Positions 15,440 through 24,499 of a stretch of DNA of 64,000 nt are shown one piece after another (the stretch's first letter is position 1; the number at the start of each line of letters is the position of its first letter). The stretch is from assembly GCF_002101555.1 (NCBI RefSeq), contig NZ_LQOL01000081.1, positions 1-64,000 on the forward strand, written 5' to 3'. This DNA is from Mycolicibacterium canariasense (GTDB lineage: Bacteria > Actinomycetota > Actinomycetes > Mycobacteriales > Mycobacteriaceae). Under the pieces are notes generated by a model that was given only the letters and a program-made list of their open reading frames with translations, was not told where the DNA came from and did not search any database. The translations under genes and the position numbers were made by a program.

Positions 15440-16657
15440 ATGAGGCGAGCAGATGTGGTTGTCGTCGGGGCCGGGCCGGCCGGTTCCTCGGCGGCCGCAT
15501 GGGCCGCCCGTGCCGGGCGCGACGTGCTGGTCATCGACTCGGCGCAATTCCCGCGTGACAAGGCCTGCGGCGACGGCCTGACGCCGCGCGCGGTCGTCGA
15601 GCTCGAACGGCTCGGGCTCGGCGACTGGCTGGACGGCCGGATCCGGCACCACGGTCTGCGGATGTCCGGATTCGGGGCCGATGTCGAGATCCGGTGGCCC
15701 GGGCCGTCGTTCCCGTCCACCAGCAGCGCCGTACCGCGCACCGAACTGGACGACCGCATCCGCATGGCCGCCGCCGACGAGGGCGCCAAGATGCTGTTGG
15801 GCACCAAGGTGGTTGACGCTGCGCGTGACTCGCGGGGGCGGGTGACCGCGCTGGTGCTCGCCGACGGCACCGAGATCGCCGTCGGCACCGTGATCGTCGC
15901 CGACGGTGCCCGCTCGACGCTGGGCCGCGTGCTGGGGCGGCGCTGGCATCAGGACACCGTCTACGCGGTGGCCATCCGCGGCTATGCCGGCAGCCCGCGC
16001 GCCGACGAACCGTGGCTGACATCACATCTCGAATTGCGTTCCCCCGAAGGCGATGTGCTGCCCGGCTACGGCTGGATCTTCCCGCTGGGCAACGGCGAGG
16101 TGAACATCGGGGTGGGCGCGCTGGCCACCGCGAAGCGGCCCGCCGACGTCCGGCTGCCGCGGCTGCTGTCCTCCTACGCCGGATTGCGGCGGGCGGAATG
16201 GGGTTTTTCCGCAGAGCCGCGGGCCGGGCTGTCCGCGCTGCTGCCGATGGGCGGCGCGGTATCCGGTGTGGCCGGCCCCAATTGGATGTTGATCGGCGAC
16301 GCGGCCGCATGCGTCAACCCGCTCAACGGGGAGGGCATCGACTATGGGCTGGAGACCGGCCGGCTGGCCGCCGAACTGCTGGACTGCAGCGATCTGTCCG
16401 CCGCTTGGCCCGCCGTGCTCACCGAGCATTACGCGCGTGGGTTCTCGGTGGCGCGCCGGCTGGCCCTGCTGCTGACCTATCCGCGGTTCCTGCCGTCGAC
16501 GGGGCCGCTGGCAATGCGGTCGGAGTTCCTGATGACCGTCGCGGTGCGGGTGATGGGCAATCTGGTCACCGACGAGGACGAGGACTGGATCGCCCGGGTG
16601 TGGCGGACGGCCGGGCGGGCCTCACGCCGGCTGGATCAGCGCAAGCCGTTCAGCTGA
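15440..16657 (+). CDS. menJ: Menaquinone beta-isoprene reductase / geranylgeranyl reductase family flavoprotein
   Basis: This 405-residue FAD enzyme corresponds to Rv0561c (MenJ), which saturates the second isoprene unit of menaquinone-9. It shows the FAD motif VVVVGAGPAGSSAA at the N-terminus, the family motif KACGDGLTPRAV near residue 48, and the second FAD motif GDAAACVNPLNGEGIDYGLE near 290. Length is normal. It lies divergent from the tail synthase, which fits a coordinated role. It would act at the inner face of the membrane on the quinone tail. Confidence 0.9.
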   Translation: MRRADVVVVGAGPAGSSAAAWAARAGRDVLVIDSAQFPRDKACGDGLTPRAVVELERLGLGDWLDGRIRHHGLRMSGFGADVEIRWPGPSFPSTSSAVPRTELDDRIRMAAADEGAKMLLGTKVVDAARDSRGRVTALVLADGTEIAVGTVIVADGARSTLGRVLGRRWHQDTVYAVAIRGYAGSPRADEPWLTSHLELRSPEGDVLPGYGWIFPLGNGEVNIGVGALATAKRPADVRLPRLLSSYAGLRRAEWGFSAEPRAGLSALLPMGGAVSGVAGPNWMLIGDAAACVNPLNGEGIDYGLETGRLAAELLDCSDLSAAWPAVLTEHYARGFSVARRLALLLTYPRFLPSTGPLAMRSEFLMTVAVRVMGNLVTDEDEDWIARVWRTAGRASRRLDQRKPFS

Positions 16658-16682
16658 GCGCCCCCAAAATGCCACGTTCTGC

Positions 16683-16706
16683 GCCGTGTCACTGCGCAGA
16701 CACGGC
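16683..16706 (+). terminator. Hairpin downstream of menJ
   Basis: GCCGTGTC (16683-16690) pairs exactly with GACACGGC (16699-16706) around 8 bases. It lies between menJ and the convergent ppnP gene. Confidence 0.6.
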
Positions 16707-16720
16707 CGCTCGCGTGAGGA

Positions 16721-17005
16721 TCAGCGGTACTCGCACAGGTAGGCGGTCTCGACCTCGGTGCGCACCCCGAACGAACTGTCGCCCGGCACGGTGAACTGCG
16801 TTCCGGCGGCGAAGGTTTCCCACTCGTCTCGGCCGGGCAGCTTGACGGTCAGAGCACCGGAGACGACGTGCATGATCTCCACCGACGAGGTGCCGAACTC
16901 GTATTCGCCGACGGCCATCACGCCGACGGTCGCGGGCCCGCCGGCCGTCCTGAAGGCGATCGACGCGACGTCACCGTCGAAATACTCGTTGACCTTGAAC
17001 AACAC
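16721..17005 (-). CDS. ppnP: Pyrimidine/purine nucleoside phosphorylase
   Basis: This 94-residue single-domain cupin belongs to the YaiE/PpnP (DUF1255) family, which phosphorolyses nucleosides to base and ribose-1-phosphate. The family pattern is visible: N-terminal FKVNEYFDGDVAS, TVGVMAVGEYEF, MHVVSGALTVKLPG, and the end FGVRTEVETAYLCEYR. It converges on menJ; the upstream gene on the same strand is the CobW-type GTPase, 34 bp away. Confidence 0.88.
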   Translation of the reverse strand: MLFKVNEYFDGDVASIAFRTAGGPATVGVMAVGEYEFGTSSVEIMHVVSGALTVKLPGRDEWETFAAGTQFTVPGDSSFGVRTEVETAYLCEYR

Positions 17006-17039
17006 GGCTCCTCAGTTTTCCGATGAGCGGTCAGGATAC

Positions 17040-17984
17040 CTACACCACGAACTTCAGCACGCCGAGGATCCCCTGCTCGTCGGCGGGCACCCGGACGCAC
17101 TCGTCCAGCGCGGACTGCAGCGCGTCGGTGTCGATCTCGGTACCGATGAACACCAGCTCGGTACCGGCCCGCCGCGTCCGCTCGAACCGCACCGAGCCGC
17201 CGACCAACTGCAGCAGGTACCGGTGCGCCGGGCCGAAGTCCACGAAACCCTTTGCGCGATAAAGTCCTTGGGGACGGTCCCGCAACAAGTTCATGAACAG
17301 GCGTGGATTCAGCGGGGTGTCGCACGGGAATTCGATGCTCTGATAGGCCGGGTGCTCGTGGTCGTCATGGTGATGCTCGTCGTGTAGCAACTCGTCGAAG
17401 GACATCTGCGCGCGCAGCGGTCGCGGTGCCGGGTCGATCAACAGCCGCGGGTCGACCTTGGCGAAATCCGTGGGCACGATGGGCGCCACCGGATTGAGCG
17501 CCCGCACCGCCTGCCGCACCGTCACGAGGTCCTCGGCGACCGACACCTTGTTCAGCACGATCAGATCGGCGACGCGCGCGCCGTGCTCCAGACCGGTGGG
17601 TGCGACGGCGTCGACCACCAGCACCAGGCCGGCATAGTGAAACCTGTTGTTGTCCACCGCCATGATGGTCCGGGCCAGCGCGGGCGGCTCGGCGATACCG
17701 CTGGCCTCCACCACGATGAGGTCGAGCCGGGGTTTCACCGCCGCCAGCTTGCCGAGCATCTCGGCCACCTCACCGTCGTCGGTGACACAGCAGATGCAGC
17801 CGTTGGTCAGTGCGGCCATCGCGTCGACCTGGCCGGCGACCAGCATGGCATCGATGTTGACGGCACCGAAGTCGTTGACCAGAGCGCCGATTCGCGCACC
17901 GGAGCCGTTGCGCAGCAGATGGTTGAGCAGGGTCGTCTTACCGGCGCCGAGGTGGCCGGCGACGGCCAGCACGGGAACACTCAC
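17040..17984 (-). CDS. CobW/G3E-family GTP-binding metal chaperone
   Basis: This 314-residue protein has Walker A GHLGAGKTTLL, the COG0523 cysteine motif GCICC (Cys63, 65, 66), the EASGIAEPPAL switch region and LNKV for base recognition. A histidine-rich stretch (HDEHHHDDHEH, about residues 197-207) joins the GTPase to the C-terminal CobW domain, which suggests zinc or another metal as cargo. It lies 11 bases downstream of menG on the same strand. The target protein is not evident, and no Zur box was recognised. Confidence 0.87.
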   Translation of the reverse strand: MSVPVLAVAGHLGAGKTTLLNHLLRNGSGARIGALVNDFGAVNIDAMLVAGQVDAMAALTNGCICCVTDDGEVAEMLGKLAAVKPRLDLIVVEASGIAEPPALARTIMAVDNNRFHYAGLVLVVDAVAPTGLEHGARVADLIVLNKVSVAEDLVTVRQAVRALNPVAPIVPTDFAKVDPRLLIDPAPRPLRAQMSFDELLHDEHHHDDHEHPAYQSIEFPCDTPLNPRLFMNLLRDRPQGLYRAKGFVDFGPAHRYLLQLVGGSVRFERTRRAGTELVFIGTEIDTDALQSALDECVRVPADEQGILGVLKFVV

Positions 17985-17995
17985 GCCTGCCCGCC

Positions 17996-18691
17996 TCAGT
18001 CGACGGGCGGTTTCACCGCCGCGTGCAGCGCGACGATGCCGCCGGTGAGGTTACGCCAGCGCACCGAGCCCCAGCCGGCCTCGGCGATGCGGCCGGCCAA
18101 CGCGGCCTGATCGGGCCACGCCCGGATCGACTCGGCCAGGTACACATAGGCATCCGGGTTGCTGGACACCGCCGACGCCATGGCCGGCAGCGCTTTCATC
18201 AGGTACTCCTTGTACACCGTCGCGAAGGCGCGGTTGGTGGGGGTGGAGAACTCGCACACCACCAGCCGCCCGCCGGGGCGGGTCACCCGGGCCATCTCCC
18301 GCAGGCCGGCCACGTGGTCGACGACATTGCGCAATCCGAAGCTGATGGTCACCGCGTCGAACACGCCGTCGGCAAACGGCAGCCGGGTGGCGTCCGCACC
18401 CACCTTCGGCACCGCCCGGCCCTTGCCCGCGGCCAGCATCCCCACCGAGAAATCGGCCGCCACGCACCAGGCGCCCGAGGCCGCCAGCTCCACCGTCGAC
18501 ACCGCGGTGCCGGCAGCCAGGTCGAGCACCGTGTCTCCCGGCCCGACACCCAGCGCCGCCCGCGTCTGCCGCCGCCAGAACCGGTCCTGCCCCAGCGACA
18601 TGACGGTGTTGGTCAGGTCGTAGCGGCGAGCGACGGCGTCGAACATCGACGCCACCTCGTGTGGGTCTTTCTCCAGCGTCGCGCGGTTCAC
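17996..18691 (-). CDS. menG: Demethylmenaquinone methyltransferase (UbiE/MenG)
   Basis: This 231-residue SAM-dependent methyltransferase performs the last ring methylation of menaquinone. It carries the family start KDPHEVASMFDAVARRYD, the SAM motif VLDLAAGTAV, and the UbiE signature FSVGMLAAGKGR and TISFGLRNVVDH. The GTG at 18691 gives the normal length with GGAG just upstream; the open frame runs on to 19066 but that part lies antisense to the next gene. It corresponds to Rv0558, named menH or ubiE in M. tuberculosis. Confidence 0.92.
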   Translation of the reverse strand: MNRATLEKDPHEVASMFDAVARRYDLTNTVMSLGQDRFWRRQTRAALGVGPGDTVLDLAAGTAVSTVELAASGAWCVAADFSVGMLAAGKGRAVPKVGADATRLPFADGVFDAVTISFGLRNVVDHVAGLREMARVTRPGGRLVVCEFSTPTNRAFATVYKEYLMKALPAMASAVSSNPDAYVYLAESIRAWPDQAALAGRIAEAGWGSVRWRNLTGGIVALHAAVKPPVD

Positions 18692-18788
18692 CGCTCCAAA
18701 ACTACCTGTGAGTCTCGGGCTTGCGGGAATGGCCTCGACGGTGGGGGCCTTGAAAACGATCAGGTGCACCGAAGAAGAGAGGGACGAT

Positions 18789-19613
18789 ATGACGGAGAAA
18801 GTCTGGTTCATCACGGGGGCGTCGCGCGGCTTCGGCCGGGAATGGGCGATCGCCGCCCTGGAGCGCGGTGACAAGGTGGCCGCGACGGTCCGCGACACCG
18901 CCACGCTGGACGACCTGGTGGGCAAGTACGGTGACGCGCTGCAGCCCCTGCGCCTGGACGTCACCGACCGGGAGGCCGATTTCGCGGCGGTCGCGCAGGC
19001 CCATGACCGGTTCGGGCGGCTCGACGTGGTGGTGAACAACGCCGGGTACGGGCAGTTCGGCTTCATCGAGGAACTGTCCGAGGCCGAGGCGCGCGACCAG
19101 ATCGAGACGAATGTGTTCGGCGCGCTGTGGGTGACCCAGGCCGCGCTGCCCTATCTGCGGGCGCAGCGCAGCGGCCACATCATCCAGGTGTCCTCGATCG
19201 GCGGCATCACCGCGTTCCCGCTGGTCGGCATCTACCACGCCTCCAAGTGGGCGCTGGAAGGCTTTTCGCAATCGCTGGCCCAGGAGGTGGCACCGTGGGG
19301 TATCCACGTGACGCTGATCGAACCGGGCGGCTTCTCCACCGACTGGGCCGGCTCGTCGGCCAAACACGCGACGCCGCTGCCGGATTACGCCGAGGCGCGC
19401 GAAGCCGCCCAGCGGGCCCGCGCCGCGCGCACCTCGAAGTCCGGTGATCCGAAGGCGTCGGCCGCGGCGGTGCTCAAGATCGTCGACGCGGACAAGCCGC
19501 CGCTGCGCGCGTTCTTCGGTGAGTTGCCGCTGACCCTGGCCAAGGCAGACTACGAAAGTCGGCTCAGGACATGGGAAGAATGGCAACCGGTGGCCATCGA
19601 AGCCCAGGGGTAG
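18789..19613 (+). CDS. SDR-family NAD(P)-dependent oxidoreductase
   Basis: This 274-residue classical short-chain dehydrogenase has TGASRGFG (cofactor loop), NNAGYG, the catalytic serine region QVSSIGG and YHASKWALEG (catalytic Tyr and Lys). The C-terminal part is of the extended retinol-dehydrogenase-like type often annotated as oxidoreductase in actinobacteria. The ATG at 18789 follows AGAGAGGG. It is divergent from menG. The substrate is unknown. Confidence 0.85.
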   Translation: MTEKVWFITGASRGFGREWAIAALERGDKVAATVRDTATLDDLVGKYGDALQPLRLDVTDREADFAAVAQAHDRFGRLDVVVNNAGYGQFGFIEELSEAEARDQIETNVFGALWVTQAALPYLRAQRSGHIIQVSSIGGITAFPLVGIYHASKWALEGFSQSLAQEVAPWGIHVTLIEPGGFSTDWAGSSAKHATPLPDYAEAREAAQRARAARTSKSGDPKASAAAVLKIVDADKPPLRAFFGELPLTLAKADYESRLRTWEEWQPVAIEAQG

Positions 19614-19632
19614 GCCCAGGGCTCGGTCGAGC

Positions 19633-20760
19633 CTAGGCGGCAGCGCGCCGCCGCAGGCCGATGACGGCCTCGTAGTGGCCCATCAGTTCGTCGCAGACCG
19701 CGGGCCAGGTGCGGGCCAGCACGCTGCGCCGGGCGGCCGCCGAATACCGGGACCGCTCGGCGATCAGGTGCTCGACGGCGCCGGGCAGCCGGGTTTCGAA
19801 CTCGTCGACGCCCAGCAGCAGGCCGGTGTGCATCGGGGTGACCAGGTCGCGGGGCCCGCCGGCGTTGGGCGCGACCACCGGAACGCCGGAGGCCATCGCC
19901 TCTTGCACGGCCTGACAGAAGGTTTCGTGTTCACCCGGGTGCACGAACACGTCCATGCTGGCGTAGGCGGCGGCCAGTTCGGCGCCGTAGAGCGCCCCGG
20001 TGAACACCGCGCGGGGCATCAGGCCGGCCAGCTTGGCGCGGTCGACACCGTCGCCGACAATCACCACCTGCAGATCGTCGCGGGCGGCCAACCCGGCCAA
20101 CCGTTCCACGTGCTTCTCCGGGGCCAACCGACCGACGAAGCCGACGATCGGCAGGCCGGCGGGTGAGAGCCTGCGGCGCAGCGCCTCGTCACGGGCCGAC
20201 GGCACGAACCCGGCGATGTCGACACCGCGGCCCCATTTGTGCACCCGCGGAATGCGATGGGCCGCAAGGTCTTCCATTGCCGCGGTGGACGGCGCCAAGG
20301 TGCGGTCGGCCTTGCTGTGCAGCCGCCGGGTCCACGTCCAGGATGCCCGGGACAGCATGCCGACCCCGTAGCTCTGCGCGAACCCGGCGACATCGGTCTG
20401 GAACACCGCCACCGTCGGCACGCCCAGGTGCCGCGCGGCGTGCACCCCGCCCCAGCCCAGCAGTGCAGGCGAGGCCAGGTGCACCACGTCGGGATCGAAT
20501 CCGCGCAGCACGTTGACGATTCGTGGGCGGGGCACACCCAGCGGCAGCGAGGTGACCTTCGGGAACATCATCGACGGGACCCGGTGGATACGGACGCCGT
20601 CGTGCACCCGGTCGGCCGGCGCCTGGCCGCGGGGGGTGTCGGGGGCGATGACGATGACCTCGTGGCCGGTGCGACGGAGATGCTCGATCACCCGAAGCAC
20701 CGAGTTGGTGACGCCGTTGACATTCGGGAGGAAGGATTCGGCAACGATTGCAACGCGCAC
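19633..20760 (-). CDS. mgtA: GDP-mannose-dependent alpha-mannosyltransferase (MgtA type)
   Basis: This 375-residue GT4 glycosyltransferase starts VRVAIVAESFLPNVNGVTNS and has the nucleotide-sugar domain motif HPGEHETFCQAVQEAMASG with the E-x7-E pattern. It corresponds to Rv0557 (MgtA, formerly assigned PimB), which transfers mannose to glucuronosyl diacylglycerol to make the lipomannan-related anchor at the membrane's inner face. GTG 20760 is chosen because family homology begins there; the frame is open to 20826, with a possible upstream start and no clear ribosome binding site. Confidence 0.85.
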   Translation of the reverse strand: MRVAIVAESFLPNVNGVTNSVLRVIEHLRRTGHEVIVIAPDTPRGQAPADRVHDGVRIHRVPSMMFPKVTSLPLGVPRPRIVNVLRGFDPDVVHLASPALLGWGGVHAARHLGVPTVAVFQTDVAGFAQSYGVGMLSRASWTWTRRLHSKADRTLAPSTAAMEDLAAHRIPRVHKWGRGVDIAGFVPSARDEALRRRLSPAGLPIVGFVGRLAPEKHVERLAGLAARDDLQVVIVGDGVDRAKLAGLMPRAVFTGALYGAELAAAYASMDVFVHPGEHETFCQAVQEAMASGVPVVAPNAGGPRDLVTPMHTGLLLGVDEFETRLPGAVEHLIAERSRYSAAARRSVLARTWPAVCDELMGHYEAVIGLRRRAAA

Positions 20761-20847
20761 GAGCCCACTGTCGCAGCGGCGGTTGACCACGCGGTTGCGT
20801 GCCGGCATATGGCGTGCGAACAGCATGACAGCGGTACGGTTGCCCCT

Positions 20848-21519
20848 GTGCGTCCGTGGTTGGTGGTGCTGGCCTTGTTAACGCTGCTGGCCGGGGTCGG
20901 GTGCGCCAGGCAGGTCAGCGGCGCCGCGCAGCCCGATCCGGTACGCCCGATGACCGAGGTGAGCAAGGACGGCTTCGGTGTGGTCGCCGGATTCGCGGAG
21001 GCGCCGGCGCGGATCGAGATCTACACCGAGCCGCAGTGCACGCACTGCGCCGACCTGCAGCACGACTTCGGGGACGCCATCCGCTACTACATCGGCATCG
21101 GGGCACTCCAGGTCACCTACCGGCCGATGACCTTCCTGGACAAGGACGGCAATCACCATTCCGAGCGGGTTGCCAACGCGTTGTTCGTGGCCGGTGCCGG
21201 CAAGCACACCCCCGCTGTGGCATTCCAGCGGTTCGTCGAGGACCTGTGGGCCAATCAGGATCCGGGCGGTTTAGGCCCCACCGACGACGAGCTGGCCGCG
21301 ATGGCCCGCAAGGCCGGGGTGCCCGACGAGCAGGCCCAGCAGATTGCCGACGGCGACGCGGCGGTGGACGCACAGGCGATGGAGGACATGAACTTCGAGT
21401 TCCTCTACGAGATCGACCCCACCGGCACCGGGACGCCGACCGTCTACGACCTCAACAAGGACCGCAAGCTCGACGTCTACGACGACGACTGGCTCAAGAA
21501 GCTGATCGACTCGGCGTGA
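20848..21519 (+). CDS. DsbA-like thioredoxin-fold lipoprotein
   Basis: This 223-residue exported protein has a hydrophobic leader ending AGVGC, with Cys19 as a possible lipid anchor, followed by a thioredoxin-like fold. The redox motif CTHC (Cys64, Cys67) stands after RIEIYTEPQ, as in DsbA/DsbG-type oxidoreductases, and the cis-proline region GTPTVYDL lies near residue 200. It would catalyse disulfide exchange in envelope proteins. GTG 20848 begins the leader; longer starts would bury it. It lies divergent from mgtA with about 87 bp between starts. Confidence 0.8.
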   Translation: MRPWLVVLALLTLLAGVGCARQVSGAAQPDPVRPMTEVSKDGFGVVAGFAEAPARIEIYTEPQCTHCADLQHDFGDAIRYYIGIGALQVTYRPMTFLDKDGNHHSERVANALFVAGAGKHTPAVAFQRFVEDLWANQDPGGLGPTDDELAAMARKAGVPDEQAQQIADGDAAVDAQAMEDMNFEFLYEIDPTGTGTPTVYDLNKDRKLDVYDDDWLKKLIDSA

Positions 21520-22009
21520 CGCGCCGGGCCACCACCTCGACGGCGACCAGCGCGGCACCGGCGACCAGCCAGCCGAGCACGGCGATGGATCCGGCCGGGA
21601 CGATCGCCAACGCGGCGTTACGGTGCTGCACCCGGACCAGGTCCGGATCGGTCTTGTCGTATTCGACGTAGATGCGCATGCCGTTCTCCAGCTCCGACGG
21701 GTAGAGCACCCCGAGCTCGGGCCGGTAGGTGACGCGGTCGGGGGTGACGAATTCGATGGTCGAGCGGCGTGGGCCCGCGTCGAGCACCTCGGCGGCGGCC
21801 ACCCCCATATTGCGTTCGATCTGCCGGTCGTTGACCCACGCGCCGATCACCAGCAGCACGGACTGGAACGTCACCAGTGCGGCCGCGAGCACGATGCCGA
21901 CCCGGACGCGGCGCACCACCCGCTGCGCCCTGGTTTCGGTACCGTCGCCGAGAAGGTGCGGAACCACGATGCGCCACAAGGCTTCCAGCCGCCGGACCCA
22001 GGTCGGCAC
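21494..22009 (-). CDS. Two-helix membrane protein of DUF3592 type
   Basis: This 171-residue protein has one membrane helix at about 37-57 and another at about 138-160, with a beta-rich extracytoplasmic domain between them (STIEFVTPDRVTYRPELG). That layout is seen in DUF3592 proteins. Its GTG shares one base with the menD stop (TAGTG), so it is translated with menD. The position fits Rv0556. A role in the menaquinone pathway is not shown. Its end overlaps the convergent DsbA-like gene by 26 bases. Confidence 0.8.
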   Translation of the reverse strand: MPTWVRRLEALWRIVVPHLLGDGTETRAQRVVRRVRVGIVLAAALVTFQSVLLVIGAWVNDRQIERNMGVAAAEVLDAGPRRSTIEFVTPDRVTYRPELGVLYPSELENGMRIYVEYDKTDPDLVRVQHRNAALAIVPAGSIAVLGWLVAGAALVAVEVVARRVTPSRSAS

Positions 22010-23661
22010 TAGAGCGCCGCCCTGATCGACGCGTGCAGTGCCCGCAGCGACGACCGGTCGGCCTTCACCTCCAGCACCCGCATCCCGTCATACGGTTCGG
22101 CCAGCGCCGTGGCGAGATCATCGGCCTCGATCTGCGCGCTGTCGACATGGTAGGCACGGCACAGCGCACCGACGTCCACATCGTGCGGGGTGCCGAAGAC
22201 CCGCGAGGACACGTCGGAGAACCGGGGATCACCCTGTTCGAGCAATTCGAAGATGCCGCCGCCGTTGTCGTTGGACACCACGATGGTCAGGTTCTTCGGG
22301 TGCGGCTCGGTGGGACCGATCAGCAGGCCGGAACTGTCGTGCACGAAGGTCAGGTCGCCGATCAGCGCGACGGTTTTGCCCGGCGAAGCGCCGCCGCGCT
22401 CATGGGCCAACGCGGCCCCGATGGCGGTGGAGACGGTGCCGTCGATACCGGCGACGCCGCGGTTGGACCGCACCCGCACGCCCGGTGTGGCCAGTCCGAC
22501 GAGCGCCACGTCGCGAACCGGGTTGGAGGCGCCCAGCACCAGCTGGTCGCCGTCGGCCAGGGCTTCGGCCACCGCGGCGGCGACGTGCAGGCCGGTGGTC
22601 AGGTGGTGCTGTTTCAGCTGGGTGTGCACCGCGGCCAGGGTGCGCCGGTGGATCTCGGCGCAGCGATTCAGCCAACCCGGCTCGGGTGCCCCGGTGGTGA
22701 CCGCGCGGGTGCCGGTGGCCTGCGAATTGCCGGACACGTCGGGCCAGCGCGGGCCGGTGGTGAGCGCGAAGACCGGCACCGCGGGATCGGCCAGCAGCGC
22801 CGACACCGGGCGGTGCAGCGTCGGTCGGCCCAGCATGATCACGTGCTTGGGGTGCAGCAGCGGCAGGGCCAGCGGGTGCAGTGGGTTGGCCGGGACCGGC
22901 GCCGTGGGTTCGGCCACGGTGGGCAGTGCGGCCAGGTTGGGGTGCCGGCCGGCGCCGTGCCCGGCGATCACCACGGTGTCCGGGCTCAGGTCGATGTCCA
23001 GCGGCTGGTCGAAGCTGACCGGCGGGGTGTAGGTCCACGGTTTGCCGTCCGGCCGCCCCGCCGGGGTCTCGTCGCGGTGGTCGTCGGCATCGGGGACCAG
23101 CGGTTCGCGCAGCGGGATGTCGAATTGCACGGGGCCGGCGTTGGCGGTGCGCGCCCCGGTGGCGGCCACCAGTACCCGGCAGGTGGCCGAGCGCCATTGC
23201 GCGTTCAGGGCGGCCAGGTCGTTCTCGGCCCGGTGCTCGGCCAGGCCCAGGCTGATGTTGGCCCGCACCTGGCTGCCGAAATAGCCGAGCTGCTCCATGG
23301 TCTGGTTGGCGCCGGTGCCCAGCAACTCATAGGGTCGGTTGGCGCTCAGCACGATCAGCGGCACCCGGGCGTAGTTGGCCTCCACCACGGCGGGGCCGAG
23401 GTTGGCCACCGCCGTGCCGGAGGTCATCGCGATGCACACCGGGGCCATTCCGCCGCCGACCGCCAAGCCGATGGCCAGGTATCCGGCGGTGCGTTCGTCG
23501 ATCCGGACGTGCAACCGGATGCGCCCGGCGCGGTCGGCGTCGTGCAGGGCGAAGGCCAGCGGCGCGTTACGTGAACCGGGGCACAACACCACGTCGCGCA
23601 CGCCGCCGCGAACGAGTTCGTCGACGACGACGCGCGCCTGGGTCGTCGAGGGGTTCACCAC
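22009..23661 (-). CDS. menD: SEPHCHC synthase (menaquinone step 2)
   Basis: MenD is a thiamine diphosphate enzyme that adds succinic semialdehyde, from 2-oxoglutarate, to isochorismate. The 550-residue protein shows the N-terminal block LCPGSRNAPLAFAL, the glutamate that activates ThDP in RIDERTAGYLAIG, and the ThDP/Mg region LIGDLTFVHDSSGLL with VVSNDNGGGIF. Length is typical. The start is a GTG 6 bases after the bpoC stop, and its stop overlaps the next gene, so this is an operon. M. tuberculosis MenD is inhibited by the pathway product DHNA. Confidence 0.95.
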   Translation of the reverse strand: MVNPSTTQARVVVDELVRGGVRDVVLCPGSRNAPLAFALHDADRAGRIRLHVRIDERTAGYLAIGLAVGGGMAPVCIAMTSGTAVANLGPAVVEANYARVPLIVLSANRPYELLGTGANQTMEQLGYFGSQVRANISLGLAEHRAENDLAALNAQWRSATCRVLVAATGARTANAGPVQFDIPLREPLVPDADDHRDETPAGRPDGKPWTYTPPVSFDQPLDIDLSPDTVVIAGHGAGRHPNLAALPTVAEPTAPVPANPLHPLALPLLHPKHVIMLGRPTLHRPVSALLADPAVPVFALTTGPRWPDVSGNSQATGTRAVTTGAPEPGWLNRCAEIHRRTLAAVHTQLKQHHLTTGLHVAAAVAEALADGDQLVLGASNPVRDVALVGLATPGVRVRSNRGVAGIDGTVSTAIGAALAHERGGASPGKTVALIGDLTFVHDSSGLLIGPTEPHPKNLTIVVSNDNGGGIFELLEQGDPRFSDVSSRVFGTPHDVDVGALCRAYHVDSAQIEADDLATALAEPYDGMRVLEVKADRSSLRALHASIRAAL

Positions 23662-23667
23662 GTCAGC

Positions 23668-24489
23668 CTATGCCCGGCCGGACGGGGTGGCTTCGATGGG
23701 CAACTCCGTGCGGCCTTCGCCGAAGAACTCCAAGATGGCGGTGTTGACGGTGTCGGGCTGTTCGATGAAACCGAGATGCCCGGCGTCACCGATCTCCAGA
23801 TACCGGGCGCGCGGAATCGCGTCGGCCACCTCCCGGCCCAGGTGCGGGGGCATGACGACATCGTCGGTGAACCCGATGACCAGCACCGGCGTCGTGATGC
23901 TCTGGTAGGCGGGCAGCCGGTTGGTCTTCGGGGCGATGTCCAGCTGGCTGCGCAGGCCGGGGGTGGGCTTGGTGGGCCACATGGTGAACATCTCGGCCCA
24001 GTCCATCACCGCGCGGTCGTCGTTGAGGGTCTTGGGCGAGAAGCTCTCCAGCAACCGGATCTTGGCGTCGTAGGCGGGGGGCAGCGCGACGCCGGCGGCG
24101 GCGAGTTCGCGTTCGGCGGTGCTGAAGAACTCCCTGGCCTTGTCGTGCCTGCCGCGGGTGGCCATCAGCACGGCCTGGGTGACGAGGTCTGGGCGGGCCA
24201 GCATCAGTTCCTGCGCGATATAGGAGCCCATGGACACGCCGACGACGCGCACCGGCCCGCCGACGACGTCGTCGATCAGTTTGGCGGTGTCGGCGACCAC
24301 CTGTTCGGTGGTGAAGCCGCTGGCGTTCTCGGTGGCACCGATGCCGCGGTTGTCGAAGGTGATGATGCGGTAGCCGGCACGCCGGAACGCGGGTACCTGG
24401 TGCAGATGCCAGGTGCGACCGGCGCCGCCACGGCCGGCGATGAACAGGACGGGATCACCGCTACCGCGGTCGTCGTAAGCCAGGTTCAC
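23668..24489 (-). CDS. bpoC: Alpha/beta hydrolase BpoC, candidate MenH-like enzyme
   Basis: This 273-residue hydrolase has the oxyanion HG-like segment FIAGRGGAGRTW, the nucleophile elbow GVSMGSY and a C-terminal catalytic His in GDAGHLGF. It corresponds to Rv0554, named as a bromoperoxidase by homology; the fold is shared with MenH, which eliminates pyruvate from SEPHCHC. Its place directly upstream of menD, with 6 bp between genes, argues for a role in menaquinone synthesis. That role is inference. Confidence 0.85.
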   Translation of the reverse strand: MNLAYDDRGSGDPVLFIAGRGGAGRTWHLHQVPAFRRAGYRIITFDNRGIGATENASGFTTEQVVADTAKLIDDVVGGPVRVVGVSMGSYIAQELMLARPDLVTQAVLMATRGRHDKAREFFSTAERELAAAGVALPPAYDAKIRLLESFSPKTLNDDRAVMDWAEMFTMWPTKPTPGLRSQLDIAPKTNRLPAYQSITTPVLVIGFTDDVVMPPHLGREVADAIPRARYLEIGDAGHLGFIEQPDTVNTAILEFFGEGRTELPIEATPSGRA

Positions 24490-24499
24490 CCGGCCGACC

